Assembly (NCBI RefSeq): GCF_002931055.1 | Contig: NZ_PSXX01000006.1 | Location: 62,001-126,000 of the forward strand | DNA length: 64,000 nt | Direction: 5' to 3' | From: Pseudoclavibacter sp. AY1H1 | Lineage (GTDB): Bacteria > Actinomycetota > Actinomycetes > Actinomycetales > Microbacteriaceae | Part shown: piece by piece, positions 47,833-55,874 of the stretch | Numbering within the stretch: position 1 is the first letter of the stretch | Layout of the letters: the number at the start of each line of letters is the position of its first letter | Position numbers and translations under genes: made by a program | The notes under the pieces: model-generated | Seen by the model: only the letters and a program-made list of their open reading frames with translations | Database searches by the model: none | Told to the model about the DNA's origin: nothing

Positions 47833-48204
47833 ATGGGCAGGCAGGCATCCGAGATGCTCAAGGGCACGCTCGAAGGCATCGTGCTCGCGATCCTCGCGAA
47901 GCGCTCCGCCTACGGGTACGAGATCACGAGCTGGCTCCGCGAGCAGGGCTTCGTCGACATCGCCGAGGGAACGGTCTACGCGCTCCTCGTGCGCATCGAG
48001 CAGAAAGGCCTCGTCGACGTCGAGAAAGTCCCGTCCGAGAAGGGCCCGCCGCGGAAGGTCTACACGATCAACGCCGCGGGCACCGAGTACCTCGCGGAGT
48101 TCTGGCGCACGTGGGGCTTCCTCGTCGAACGCCTCGAGCAGCTCCGAGGCGCCATCACCGCACCATCCGCTGCAACCAGCACAGACATCGAGAGAGGCAA
48201 CTGA
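47833..48204 (+). CDS. PadR-family transcriptional regulator (short)
   Basis: 123 residues with AGAAGGTGG before the ATG. The winged helix reads LKGTLEGIVLAILAKRSAYG onward and GTVYALLVRIEQKGLV, with the wing VPSEKGPPRKVYTI. A short C-terminal helix completes a typical subfamily-2 PadR. It is followed, after one base, by the DUF1048 gene, a common pair in Gram-positive bacteria. Confidence 0.9.
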   Translation: MGRQASEMLKGTLEGIVLAILAKRSAYGYEITSWLREQGFVDIAEGTVYALLVRIEQKGLVDVEKVPSEKGPPRKVYTINAAGTEYLAEFWRTWGFLVERLEQLRGAITAPSAATSTDIERGN

Positions 48205-48205
48205 C

Positions 48206-48568
48206 ATGGCCGCCAAGTGGATCGAATCGCTCACGGGCTCATTCGAGGAGAAGAAGCAGTACAAGGAGGCACAGGCCCGGCTGGATGCGCTGCCGGAGCC
48301 CTACGGCAGGGTCGCGAAGGCCGTCCAGCGCTACCTCATGTACTCCAGTGGCGTCGTCGATGGCGAGTCGATGGTGCGCATGAACGCTGATCTCGCCGAC
48401 CTCTGGGAGCGGGCCGTGGCCGATGACGCGCCTGTCCGCGACATCGTGGGCAGCGACCCGGTCGACTTCGCCGAGACGTTCGGGCAGTCGTACTCAGGGA
48501 AGCAGTGGATCGACAAGGAGCGCGCACGCCTGGTCACGGCCGTCGAAGAAGCGGAGCGAGGGCAGTAG
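48206..48568 (+). CDS. DUF1048 protein
   Basis: 120 residues, helical and charged: WIESLTGSFEEKKQYKEAQA and LPEPYGRVAKAVQRYLMYS are the typical beginning of DUF1048 proteins, which regularly follow padR genes and probably take part in the same response. AGAGAGG lies upstream, overlapping the end of the padR gene. The molecular role is unknown. Confidence 0.85.
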   Translation: MAAKWIESLTGSFEEKKQYKEAQARLDALPEPYGRVAKAVQRYLMYSSGVVDGESMVRMNADLADLWERAVADDAPVRDIVGSDPVDFAETFGQSYSGKQWIDKERARLVTAVEEAERGQ

Positions 48569-48588
48569 TCAGCCCCCCACCGACGGTC

Positions 48589-49230
48589 TCAGGCGGGCGG
48601 GAACGTGCAGGTGACGGTGGGGAGCTCGATTCTGAGGTCGTCGTTCGCCATCAGGTCGCTTGGAGCGATCGCCTTCGAGAAGAGCAGTCGCAGCGTGACC
48701 ATTCCAGCCGCGCCTCCGGAGTGGTGGGCGAACGTGATCGGGGTCATCTTCGGGTCTGCGCTCTGCGTGACCGGAAGCGTCTGTGTCGGCGCCGGATCGG
48801 CGGATGCCGTGGAGAGCACTGCGAGGGATTCGATCATCGTCCCCCTCCCGTCGACGACCTCCACGGCGACCGCCGCGGGGCGGCTCGACCCCGCTGCAGA
48901 CGAGCGGCGGGTCGCGCACGCCCGGGTGGTGAAGGTGTACGTGCGGCCAGGGGTCACCGGGAAGGCGTAGCTCGCACTCCAGGTGGCGGGAGCAGCCGTG
49001 CCAGCGGCGTCCATCCCGGAGACCAGGGTGATGCCCGTCGGGCTCTCGAAGCCGTTTGTGCCCGAGCCCTCGACGAACGCACCCGTGAGCGGGCCGGCGT
49101 CGATCTTCCACGCCGAGCGTGAGGTGGAGTTTCCGAGGCAGGGGTACTCGGGGGGAGCAGTAGGGGCGACCGCGGCCGCAACGACAGGTGCGCTCCAGGC
49201 CGGGCCCCTCAGAATCCGTCGCGCGGTCAT
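48589..49230 (-). CDS. Exported protein of unknown function
   Basis: 213 residues. The N-terminus ARRILRGPAWSAPVVAAAVA resembles the short twin-arginine-like leaders common in surface proteins of Microbacteriaceae. The rest is Thr/Ala/Ser-rich with a beta-sandwich look (VTPGRTYTFTTRACATR) and two further Cys residues, in CLGNS and CTFPPA. No enzyme motif was seen. It lies downstream of the Asp23 operon on the same strand. Confidence 0.65.
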   Translation of the reverse strand: MTARRILRGPAWSAPVVAAAVAPTAPPEYPCLGNSTSRSAWKIDAGPLTGAFVEGSGTNGFESPTGITLVSGMDAAGTAAPATWSASYAFPVTPGRTYTFTTRACATRRSSAAGSSRPAAVAVEVVDGRGTMIESLAVLSTASADPAPTQTLPVTQSADPKMTPITFAHHSGGAAGMVTLRLLFSKAIAPSDLMANDDLRIELPTVTCTFPPA

Positions 49231-49244
49231 CTGCAGGGTGGCGG

Positions 49245-49340
49245 TCAGTGTCGGTTCCCGTCGCGCTTCTGCTGTCGCTTTTTCGCGCTGCGTCGTTTGG
49301 TGATGATGCCGAGGGCAAAGGTGATGATGCGGAGGAACAT
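49245..49340 (-). CDS. Possible 31-residue basic small protein
   Basis: A small frame between the Asp23 operon and the exported protein: MFLRIITFALGIITKRR followed by a Lys/Arg/Gln-rich tail ending RDGNRH. It has a hydrophobic first half and a strongly cationic second half, 54 nt after the AmaP-like gene. No strong ribosome binding site was found, so it could be chance. Confidence 0.3.
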   Translation of the reverse strand: MFLRIITFALGIITKRRSAKKRQQKRDGNRH

Positions 49341-49394
49341 GGTGGTGGAGCTTTCGGGTTGGAGCTGGGGCGTGCTTGTTGGGTGGGGGTCTGG

Positions 49395-50000
49395 CTACTG
49401 CAGGCGAGTCGGCTTCTGGGTCTGTGCTCTGAACCCGCCGGTCAGCTGGAGGAGCACCGGCAGTTCCCTGCCGAGCAGAGCGTCGAGGGTGTGGAGGTCA
49501 CGTTCGACGAGGTCTGTTGCGTCCCTCGGGGAGACCCCTCGCCGACAGCTCGCCGAGACTTTCAGCGCCGGGGTTCCGCGCACCTCGTAGGCGGAGACGC
49601 TGGTCGAGAGGAACTCATCGCGTTCGCCGAGCGAGTCCGAGAGCGCGTCTCTGGCGACACTGACGTCCACGACAGTCGGTCCCGCCTTCGACGCGCGGTC
49701 GTGGATGAGGGGTCCCGTCCGACCCTGCCCCTGTCGGAGGCTGAAGGCGAGGAGCAGGATGATGCCCACCACGAGGACGGCGACGACGGCGATCATCAGC
49801 CAGCTGAAGTCCGTGCCGGGGAAGGGGGTCTGCTGGAGCCAGCTGCCGACCTGCGTGGTGACCGTTTCAGAGATCGGGGTCCAGGTGTCCTTGGCTCCGG
49901 GCAGCCAGGCGCCGATGGCGGCGGCTGCGCCCACAATGAGCAGAAGGAGCCCTGTGGCGACGATGAGGAGCCGGTTCAGGCCTCGGTTCGTGCTGTTCAT
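49395..50000 (-). CDS. Alkaline-shock membrane anchor (AmaP-like) protein
   Basis: 201 residues with two membrane helices (about 11-31 and 66-87) around a short exported loop, then a cytoplasmic domain with VVDVSVARDALSDSL and LVERDLHTLDALLGR. This is the topology of AmaP, which anchors Asp23 to the membrane. Its start overlaps the stop of the upstream gene by ATGA. Last of a five-gene envelope-stress cluster. Confidence 0.75.
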   Translation of the reverse strand: MNSTNRGLNRLLIVATGLLLLIVGAAAAIGAWLPGAKDTWTPISETVTTQVGSWLQQTPFPGTDFSWLMIAVVAVLVVGIILLLAFSLRQGQGRTGPLIHDRASKAGPTVVDVSVARDALSDSLGERDEFLSTSVSAYEVRGTPALKVSASCRRGVSPRDATDLVERDLHTLDALLGRELPVLLQLTGGFRAQTQKPTRLQ

Positions 50001-50578
50001 GCGCCGACCTTCCCGTTCTCTGCGACGCGGACCTTGGCGGTGACGCGTGGGGTGAGCTCGTACTGCTCGAGCTGCCGGGTGACGGCCGCTTCGATGGAGG
50101 CGGCGTCGACGGGCACCCCGGAGGCGGGCACGAGGTGGACGTCGGCGCGACGGTGCGAGACCGAGACGGTGACGTTGTCCGGGCTGACGTGGCCAGCTCG
50201 AGCCGCGTGGCGGGCGAGCGCCGAGGCGATGACCGCGTTGTCCGCGACGGTCGCGGTCCGCGACGAGCGCAGCGTGTGGCGCGCTCGCCGTCCGGGGGCG
50301 AGCCCCGCGATGAGCAGGACCAGACCCAGGATGGCGACCACGACGCCCGCGATCCCGACGTACTGGGCTGGCTGCTCGAGCACCCCGAGGGTCGACGTGA
50401 ACATGTCGACCGGCGCGACGAGCAGCGCGGGGAGCGCCAGAAGCGCCAGGACGATCTCCGTGCCGACCCAGGCCGCGACGACGATGAGCAGCACGGCCAG
50501 GACGATCGCGAGCGCCGACCGTGGCGAATGCGTCTCGCGCCGAGCGACCCGTTTGTAGAGGGAATCGTGGTTGCTCAT
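49997..50578 (-). CDS. DUF6286-type membrane protein
   Basis: 193 residues. A basic N-terminus precedes two hydrophobic segments (about 22-50 and 70-95), then a cytoplasmic domain (VADNAVIASALARHAARAGH, DNVTVSVSHRRADVHL) that resembles half of an Asp23-like fold. It overlaps both neighbours by 4 nt. It belongs with the Asp23 group by context and domain type; its biochemical role is unknown. Confidence 0.75.
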   Translation of the reverse strand: MSNHDSLYKRVARRETHSPRSALAIVLAVLLIVVAAWVGTEIVLALLALPALLVAPVDMFTSTLGVLEQPAQYVGIAGVVVAILGLVLLIAGLAPGRRARHTLRSSRTATVADNAVIASALARHAARAGHVSPDNVTVSVSHRRADVHLVPASGVPVDAASIEAAVTRQLEQYELTPRVTAKVRVAENGKVGA

Positions 50579-50955
50579 GTGACTCGTTCCTCGGTTCGGA
50601 TGTCGAGCCCGGTGATCCGCAGCATGACGCGGTCGACGCGCGAGTCGGTCAACGTCTGGAAGCGGTCCCGGATCGCGACCTTCGCGGCTTCGACTCGATC
50701 GAGGATCGCCCCGCCGCTGCGTTCGATGGCGGCGTCCTGCGAGCGGATGCGGGAGAGGGAGGGCACACGAATCGGTGTGCTGATCCGCAGCGCGAGGTTG
50801 CCGTTGTGGTCGTCGAGGTCGACGTTGACGTTGCCGGCGTCGACCCCGAGGGCGTCACCGGCGACAGCTGACGCGACACGAGTCAGGGCCTTCGCGGTGA
50901 GTCGTGTTGTGCCTCGCTGCGCCGCGCCGTGGTGTGTGGTCGCGGCGATGCTCAT
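50575..50955 (-). CDS. Second Asp23-like protein
   Basis: 126 residues: TRLTAKALTRVASAVAGDAL and NVNVDLDDHNGNLALRISTPI match the Asp23/Gls24 alpha-beta fold, and a long amphipathic helix (about 70-105) follows. It lacks membrane helices. The ATG overlaps the preceding stop by 4 nt and its own stop overlaps the next start. It probably forms mixed assemblies with the first Asp23 protein. Confidence 0.75.
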   Translation of the reverse strand: MSIAATTHHGAAQRGTTRLTAKALTRVASAVAGDALGVDAGNVNVDLDDHNGNLALRISTPIRVPSLSRIRSQDAAIERSGGAILDRVEAAKVAIRDRFQTLTDSRVDRVMLRITGLDIRTEERVT

Positions 50956-51152
50956 GAGGAGGTGTTCCGTCCTCGGATGACGTCGACGAGGGCGCTGGCG
51001 TCGAGCTTTCCTTCGAGGATGCGTCCGATGACGCCGCCGATGATCATCGCGATCGCGACGAAGAAGAAGGCCCAGAAGCCGAGGATGATCCAGGTGAGCG
51101 CGAGGACTGCGCCGATGAGGATGCCGGTTCGGGTGAGGGATGCGGTGTTCAC
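50952..51152 (-). CDS. DUF2273-type small membrane protein
   Basis: 66 residues starting at GTG 51152, overlapping the Asp23 stop by 4 nt (GTGA). Two close hydrophobic helices (about 9-28 and 30-45) and a C-terminal LDASALVDVIRGR are typical of the DUF2273 partners found in Asp23 operons. Confidence 0.78.
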   Translation of the reverse strand: MNTASLTRTGILIGAVLALTWIILGFWAFFFVAIAMIIGGVIGRILEGKLDASALVDVIRGRNTSS

Positions 51153-51601
51153 TGGACTCGCGCTTCTTCCGCCTTGTTGGTGTCGTTGTCTTCGGAGGGG
51201 AGGTGGACGTCGTTGACGGTGACGTTGACTTCGGTGACCTCGAGGCCGACGATCGTCTCGACGGCGCGGATCACGTCGGCGCGGACGCCGTCGGCGACGT
51301 CCTGGAGGGAGACTGGGTACTCGGCGACGATGGTCACGTCGACGGCGACCTGCTTCTCGCCGACCTCGACGCTGATGCCCTGGCTCTGGTCGGTGGCGTT
51401 GATGGCGTTGCGGATGGCGCCGATCGCGCGGGCCGCACCGCCACCGAGGTCGTAGACACCACGGGCGTCGCGGGCGGCGATGCCGGCGACCTTCGCGACG
51501 ACGCCGTCATCGATCGTGGTCTTGCCGTTGGCGGCGTGAGCGGGGCGCAGATCCTTGCGGTCGCTGGACGAGGTGCTGACGTTCGGGGTGGTGTTCGACA
51601 T
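51149..51601 (-). CDS. Asp23/Gls24 family envelope stress protein
   Basis: 150 residues from ATG 51601, with AAGGAGAG upstream. The Asp23 core spans about 28-135: TTIDDGVVAKVAGIAARDAR, a Gly-rich loop, and VDVTIVAEYPVSLQDVADGVR. Asp23 proteins gather under the membrane and respond to cell-wall stress. It is the first gene of a tightly overlapping five-gene operon (51601-49395) on the minus strand. Confidence 0.9.
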   Translation of the reverse strand: MSNTTPNVSTSSSDRKDLRPAHAANGKTTIDDGVVAKVAGIAARDARGVYDLGGGAARAIGAIRNAINATDQSQGISVEVGEKQVAVDVTIVAEYPVSLQDVADGVRADVIRAVETIVGLEVTEVNVTVNDVHLPSEDNDTNKAEEARVQ

Positions 51602-52227
51602 GATGCTCTCCTTGTGGTTGCCCGGCGGTGCGGGTGCACCTGCTGCGGGGTCGTGCTGGTGAGACGTGTGCTTTTCATGATTTGTCACGAAATACTTGAG
51701 AAAAAAAATCTGGGGCCCGATCGCGCGTCGTGATGGTGCGGGCGAAGGGGTGAGAAGAGGTCTTGGTTGGGGTGGAGGTCGCAGCTGCGGTCCGCTGTAA
51801 TGCGCGAGTGGTATTTCACATTGCGTGCACCTAGCGAAGTGAACTCGTATCTGCCCGGTGAGCATATGCACGGCGTACGCGGCGGTAGCCGAGAGTTCCT
51901 CCCCGCTTTGTGGCCCAATTCGGGTCTGATACGTCTCCTGATCTGGGTTTTCCTGTGAATGCGAATACTGGATCGGCTCGCGGACGACTTTGATTCAGCT
52001 CGCCGACGGAAATGATTCTGGCGGGGAAGAAGTCGCCGAGTGACTCGCAGTTTGCTGCGTTCCAGCTCACTTCCCCGGGTGTTTTCATCCGGTGAGATGC
52101 CCGACCTGGTTCTCCAACCCATCCGACAGAATGGAATGTGTGACGAACGCCGCGCTCGTGTCGTCTCACCAGGGAACGTGCGGTCTGCGCGTTCTCCGAA
52201 TGACATCGAGCGATTGGAGTGGGTGAG
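51602..52227. other. Gene-free region between the Asp23 operon and the AraC-type gene
   Basis: 626 bp without a credible gene. An operator-like ATTTGTCACGAAAT lies at 51680-51693, next to an A8 run just downstream on the plus strand. Both lie about 80-110 bp upstream of the Asp23 start, a plausible promoter zone. The rest shows no recognisable element and is lower in G+C than the genes around it. Confidence 0.45.
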
Positions 52228-53217
52228 GTGCAGGAGCACACGAGTCAGGCAGACACCGAGGTTGCCGTGAGGGAGTCGAGCGACGGCCAGTGGCCGACGC
52301 GGACGGAACTCCCTCGGGTGGTCTCGCTCACTGTCGACGAGGTGGGGCCGGAGGCCGTCGAGACCGTGCGGGGCTGGGGATGGCATCTCCAGTCGGACGG
52401 TCAGGACTTCAGGGTCGTCGGCGATGTGCTCAAGAACGACACCTTCGCCCTCAGCCGCTACCGCCACACGGCAGCGACCTTCCGATACGAAGTCCCGAGC
52501 GCCTTCGCCGGGGGCGCCGCCAGGCTGCTCCTCGCCTGCCTGGAAGGCGAGGTCGTGGTCGACATCGCCGGAACGCTGGAGACGCTCACCCCCGGCAGCG
52601 TGCTGTTCGCCAACCCGGAGGATCTCGTCAGCAAGACGTCGAATGGCCCGGTCAGCAGCCTCCTGGTCATCTTCCCCCGCCCCCAGTCCTTCACGGAGAA
52701 CTACGTCGGAACGACCTCGGCGTCGGATGCCTACCTGCAGGTGCTCGTCGACGCCTCCGCATCCATCCTCAGCGGCGGACTCCGTGCTGAGGACCCCGCC
52801 TTCACCCGCGTCGGGCTGGGCGTCGAGGCGCTGGTCTGGGCGCTGGCGACTCAGACCGAGCTCCGCACGCTCAGCACGGCGAGCACCGACCTCGCTCACG
52901 TCTACAGCGAGGCCGTCAAGTACGTCTCCCGGTTCGCGTCAGACGAGGCGACCACGGTGAACTCGATGGCCGCCGCCCTCGGCGCATCCCGGGCGCACCT
53001 GTATCGGGCATTCGCCGCGACGGGTGACACCGCGTCGGCCTACCTCAGGAGGGCGCGCGTGCGCCTCGCACAGCGCCTGCTGCTCGAGGGAGCGAATCAG
53101 GATGCGGCCGCCAGGGGCGCGGGTTTCGGCACGGCGCGGCGCATGCGGAGTGCCCTGGCCGCGGCCCCGGACGCCGCGGTGTCGCCGCAGAAGGCGATCC
53201 TTCCCGCGGCGGAGTGA
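52228..53217 (+). CDS. AraC-family transcriptional regulator
   Basis: 329 residues from GTG 52228 (8 nt after GGAG); a GTG three codons upstream is also possible. The N-terminal half is an AraC-binding-like domain resembling the TetR-unrelated ARPC type (LKNDTFALSRYRHTAATFRY, LACLEGEVVVDI). The C-terminal HTH is recognisable as TVNSMAAALGASRAHLYRAF, but the second helix-turn-helix is poor: GAGFGTARRMRSAL replaces the usual GFxxxSYFxRxF motif. It is therefore a diverged member. Its target is unknown. Confidence 0.75.
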   Translation: MQEHTSQADTEVAVRESSDGQWPTRTELPRVVSLTVDEVGPEAVETVRGWGWHLQSDGQDFRVVGDVLKNDTFALSRYRHTAATFRYEVPSAFAGGAARLLLACLEGEVVVDIAGTLETLTPGSVLFANPEDLVSKTSNGPVSSLLVIFPRPQSFTENYVGTTSASDAYLQVLVDASASILSGGLRAEDPAFTRVGLGVEALVWALATQTELRTLSTASTDLAHVYSEAVKYVSRFASDEATTVNSMAAALGASRAHLYRAFAATGDTASAYLRRARVRLAQRLLLEGANQDAAARGAGFGTARRMRSALAAAPDAAVSPQKAILPAAE

Positions 53218-53309
53218 GCTGACGCTCGCTTGCTCGTCTCGCCCGCACGGAGTCTCGTCTTTCCGTCGAGCCCTCCGCTCGGCAGTCTGCCTCAGGGATA
53301 GATCGGGGT

Positions 53310-53777
53310 TCAGGGGTGCGAGTCCTGCGCAGCCACGTGCTCGACGCGCGTGTTCTCGCTCGTCAGCAAGCTCCCATCGGCGGCCTTCGGGGTGAGCTCC
53401 GGCACCCGGATGCCGTCCTCGCCGACCAGTGACGAGTGCGCCTCCCCGCTGGAGAAGGCGTGGTGTTCGCCCCACTGCCGCAGCGCGACGATGACGGGAA
53501 AGAGGTCACGACCCGCTTCAGTGAGCTCGTACACTCTGCGTTTCCCGGTCGGCGCATCCACCTGGGCCAGGAGCCCGGCCGAGATGAGTTTCCGGAGTCG
53601 ATCGGTGAGGATGTTGCGCGCGATGCCGGTCCGCTGCTGGAAGTCGGTGAAGGAACGGGCGCCGTCCATGGCGTCGCGGACGACAAGCAGGCTCCAGCGG
53701 TCGCCGACCAGGTCAACGGTGCGGGCAACTGGACAGCTCGGGTCTGTCCAGTCTTGGCTCGCCGTGGAGCTCGACAT
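53310..53777 (-). CDS. HxlR-family transcriptional regulator
   Basis: 155 residues from ATG 53777, with AAGGGAG upstream. The family start CPVARTVDLVGDRWSLLVVRDAM and RSFTDFQQRTGIARNILTDRLRKL define the winged helix. The cysteine in CPVA is the position that senses electrophiles in HypR and related proteins. It is divergent from an MFS exporter gene, and two identical-format inverted repeats lie in the 82-bp gap, so it most likely represses the exporter and itself. Confidence 0.92.
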   Translation of the reverse strand: MSSSTASQDWTDPSCPVARTVDLVGDRWSLLVVRDAMDGARSFTDFQQRTGIARNILTDRLRKLISAGLLAQVDAPTGKRRVYELTEAGRDLFPVIVALRQWGEHHAFSSGEAHSSLVGEDGIRVPELTPKAADGSLLTSENTRVEHVAAQDSHP

Positions 53778-53859
53778 GTGATCTCCCTTGAGTTGCGTAC
53801 TGCAACCATTTTGCCCTACGTTCAAACAGTTGCAATGTGCAACTGATTGCGAGGGGTCT
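53778..53859. promoter_or_regulatory. HxlR/MFS divergent operator region
   Basis: Two copies of GTTGC-N5-GCAAC, at 53792-53806 and 53829-53843, lie 37 bp apart in the 82-bp gap. HxlR proteins bind such spaced palindromes as dimers. The repeats are direct evidence; the assignment is inference. Confidence 0.7.
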
Positions 53860-55065
53860 GTGAATCGAGGTACGAGAGCGCTGCTCGCGGTCATCTGCGG
53901 AGTCGCCGTGGCGAGCATCTACGCGAGCCAGCCAGTGCTCGGACAGATGGGTCGCGAGTTGTCGGTGCCCGTCGAGGCCGTCGGGTGGCTTGTCGCCGCC
54001 GCCCAGCTCGGCTACCTCGTCGGCCTGATCCTGCTCGTGCCATTGGGGGACCTGCTCAACCGCAGACGGCTCATCGTGGTGCACCTCGTCCTGCTGGCCG
54101 GTGCACTTGCCCTCGTCGCGGCTGCGCCCGTCGCCTGGGTCGCCTTCGCGGGCCTCGCGAGCACCGGGATGCTCGCCGTCGTCGTGCAGACGGTCGTCGC
54201 CTACGCCGCCGCGCTCTCGGACCCTGCGGAGCGCGGCCGCACCCTGGGTGTCGTCACCTCCGGCGTGGTCATCGGGATCCTCGGTTCCCGCATCCTGTCT
54301 GGCGCCCTTGCCGACCTCTGGGGCTGGCGCAGCATGTTCGTCGCCCTCGCGGTGCTCGCCGTAGGCCTCGCGGCGGTCGCCCTGTTCAGGCTCCGGGCGG
54401 ACTCCCGCACCGGACTGGTGCCGTCGTACCTGGGGGTGCTGCGCTCGTTCTTCCACCTGCTCGCGCAGCCGTCCCTGCTCGGACGCGGTGCGATCGCCTT
54501 CTTCCTCTTCGCCTCATTCGGCGCACTGTGGAGCGGGATGACCGTGCCTCTGGCGGGTGCTCCCTGGCATCTCAGCGAGACGCTCATCGGTGTCGTGGGC
54601 ATCGCGGGACTCACAGGTGCCCTCGGCGCAGCACGAGCCGGACGGTGGGCGGACGCGGGACACGCGAATCGCGTGGCGGGAATCGCGCTCGTCGTGCTCC
54701 TCGCGTCCTGGCTCCTCATCGCCCAGCTCACCTGGTCGCTCATCCTCCTGCTGCTGGGAGTCGTCGTCCTGGACTTCGCCGTCCAGGCCGTGCACGTCAG
54801 CAACCAGCACATCCTCACCAGCGCCGACCCGGGCCGGGTCAGCACCACCATCGGCGCATATATGGTCTTCTACTCCCTTGGCTCGGCCACCGGTGCGGCG
54901 TCCACCACCGCCGTCTACGCCTGGGCGGGTTGGCACGGGTCCGCGATGCTCGGAGCCGCGTTCGCGGCCGCCGGCCTCGTCGCCTGGGTGCTCGCCTCTT
55001 CCGTGCGGCGGGCCCCACACGCGACCGACGGAATGTCGGAGCCCCGTCCTAGGCTGGTCGCATGA
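53860..55065 (+). CDS. MFS transporter
   Basis: 401 residues from GTG 53860 (VNRGTRALLAVICGVAVASI), with GAGGGG just upstream. Twelve hydrophobic helices are visible. The A-motif is in LVPLGDLLNRRRLI (about 56-69), and the second half begins near FHLLAQPSLLGRG. It resembles drug or metabolite exporters of the YbcL/AraJ-like type. The HxlR regulator is divergent, and the tyrosine phosphatase gene overlaps its stop by 4 nt. Confidence 0.88.
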   Translation: MNRGTRALLAVICGVAVASIYASQPVLGQMGRELSVPVEAVGWLVAAAQLGYLVGLILLVPLGDLLNRRRLIVVHLVLLAGALALVAAAPVAWVAFAGLASTGMLAVVVQTVVAYAAALSDPAERGRTLGVVTSGVVIGILGSRILSGALADLWGWRSMFVALAVLAVGLAAVALFRLRADSRTGLVPSYLGVLRSFFHLLAQPSLLGRGAIAFFLFASFGALWSGMTVPLAGAPWHLSETLIGVVGIAGLTGALGAARAGRWADAGHANRVAGIALVVLLASWLLIAQLTWSLILLLLGVVVLDFAVQAVHVSNQHILTSADPGRVSTTIGAYMVFYSLGSATGAASTTAVYAWAGWHGSAMLGAAFAAAGLVAWVLASSVRRAPHATDGMSEPRPRLVA

Positions 55066-55874
55066 CGACGGCGACATCACTTCAGGGCACCTTCAACTTC
55101 CGAGACACCGGCGGCATGCCGCTGGCGGCCGGCGGTACGACGACGCCCGGCGTCTTCTACAGGTCAGATGCGCTGAGCTCCCTCACCCAGACCGGCCTCG
55201 AGGAGCTCGCCGCGAGCGATATCGGTGTCATCGTCGACTTCCGCACCCTCTCCGAGCGGCAGATGGCGCCGGACCGCCTCCCCGTGAGTCGCCCGTTCCG
55301 CGTCGCGGAGCTGCCCCTGCTCGAGGGTGCCGTGTCCGGTCTCGTCCAGCAGGGCCTGCAGTCGGCGGCGGGCGGTGGAGACCCGTCTGAGCAGGCGAAG
55401 GCTCTCGAGGCGGTGCTGGCGCAGATCCCCTCGCTCGGCGAGCTCTACGTCGGCATGCTCGAGCACGGGGCCGCGTCGTTCGCTGAGCTCGCACGCCTGG
55501 TCGCCAACGCGACGACCGCCCCGCCGACAGCGGTGCTCGTGCATTGCACCGCAGGCAAGGACCGCACCGGAGTGGGCTCGGCGTTGCTGCTCGACGCGGT
55601 CGGCGTCGAGCGATCGGCGATCGTCGCCGACTACACGTCGTCCGGTGAGCGCCTCGCGGGCGAGTGGGCTGAGCGCATGTACGGCATGGTCGCGCAGTAC
55701 GGCCTGCCGCTCACCGACGAGATCAAGGACCTCGTCGCCGCGACCCCGGCCTCGGCCATCGAGCGTGCCCTCGAATGGGTGGATGCCCACGGCGGCTCGG
55801 CAGCCTACCTGCAGTCAGGCGGGCTCACCGGTGCGGAGCTCGCCGCGCTCAAGGGTCGTCTCACGGGCGCTTGA
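55062..55874 (+). CDS. Tyrosine-protein phosphatase (PtpB-like)
   Basis: 270 residues. The P-loop HCTAGKDRTGVGS, with nucleophile Cys and Arg, marks the DSP-like tyrosine/phosphoinositide phosphatases of which mycobacterial PtpB is an example. The N-terminal FNFRDTGGMPLAAGG and YRSDALSSLTQTG are typical. It is coupled to the MFS gene by ATGA. Its last 60 bp overlap the 3' end of the convergent EamA-type gene. Confidence 0.9.
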   Translation: MTTATSLQGTFNFRDTGGMPLAAGGTTTPGVFYRSDALSSLTQTGLEELAASDIGVIVDFRTLSERQMAPDRLPVSRPFRVAELPLLEGAVSGLVQQGLQSAAGGGDPSEQAKALEAVLAQIPSLGELYVGMLEHGAASFAELARLVANATTAPPTAVLVHCTAGKDRTGVGSALLLDAVGVERSAIVADYTSSGERLAGEWAERMYGMVAQYGLPLTDEIKDLVAATPASAIERALEWVDAHGGSAAYLQSGGLTGAELAALKGRLTGA

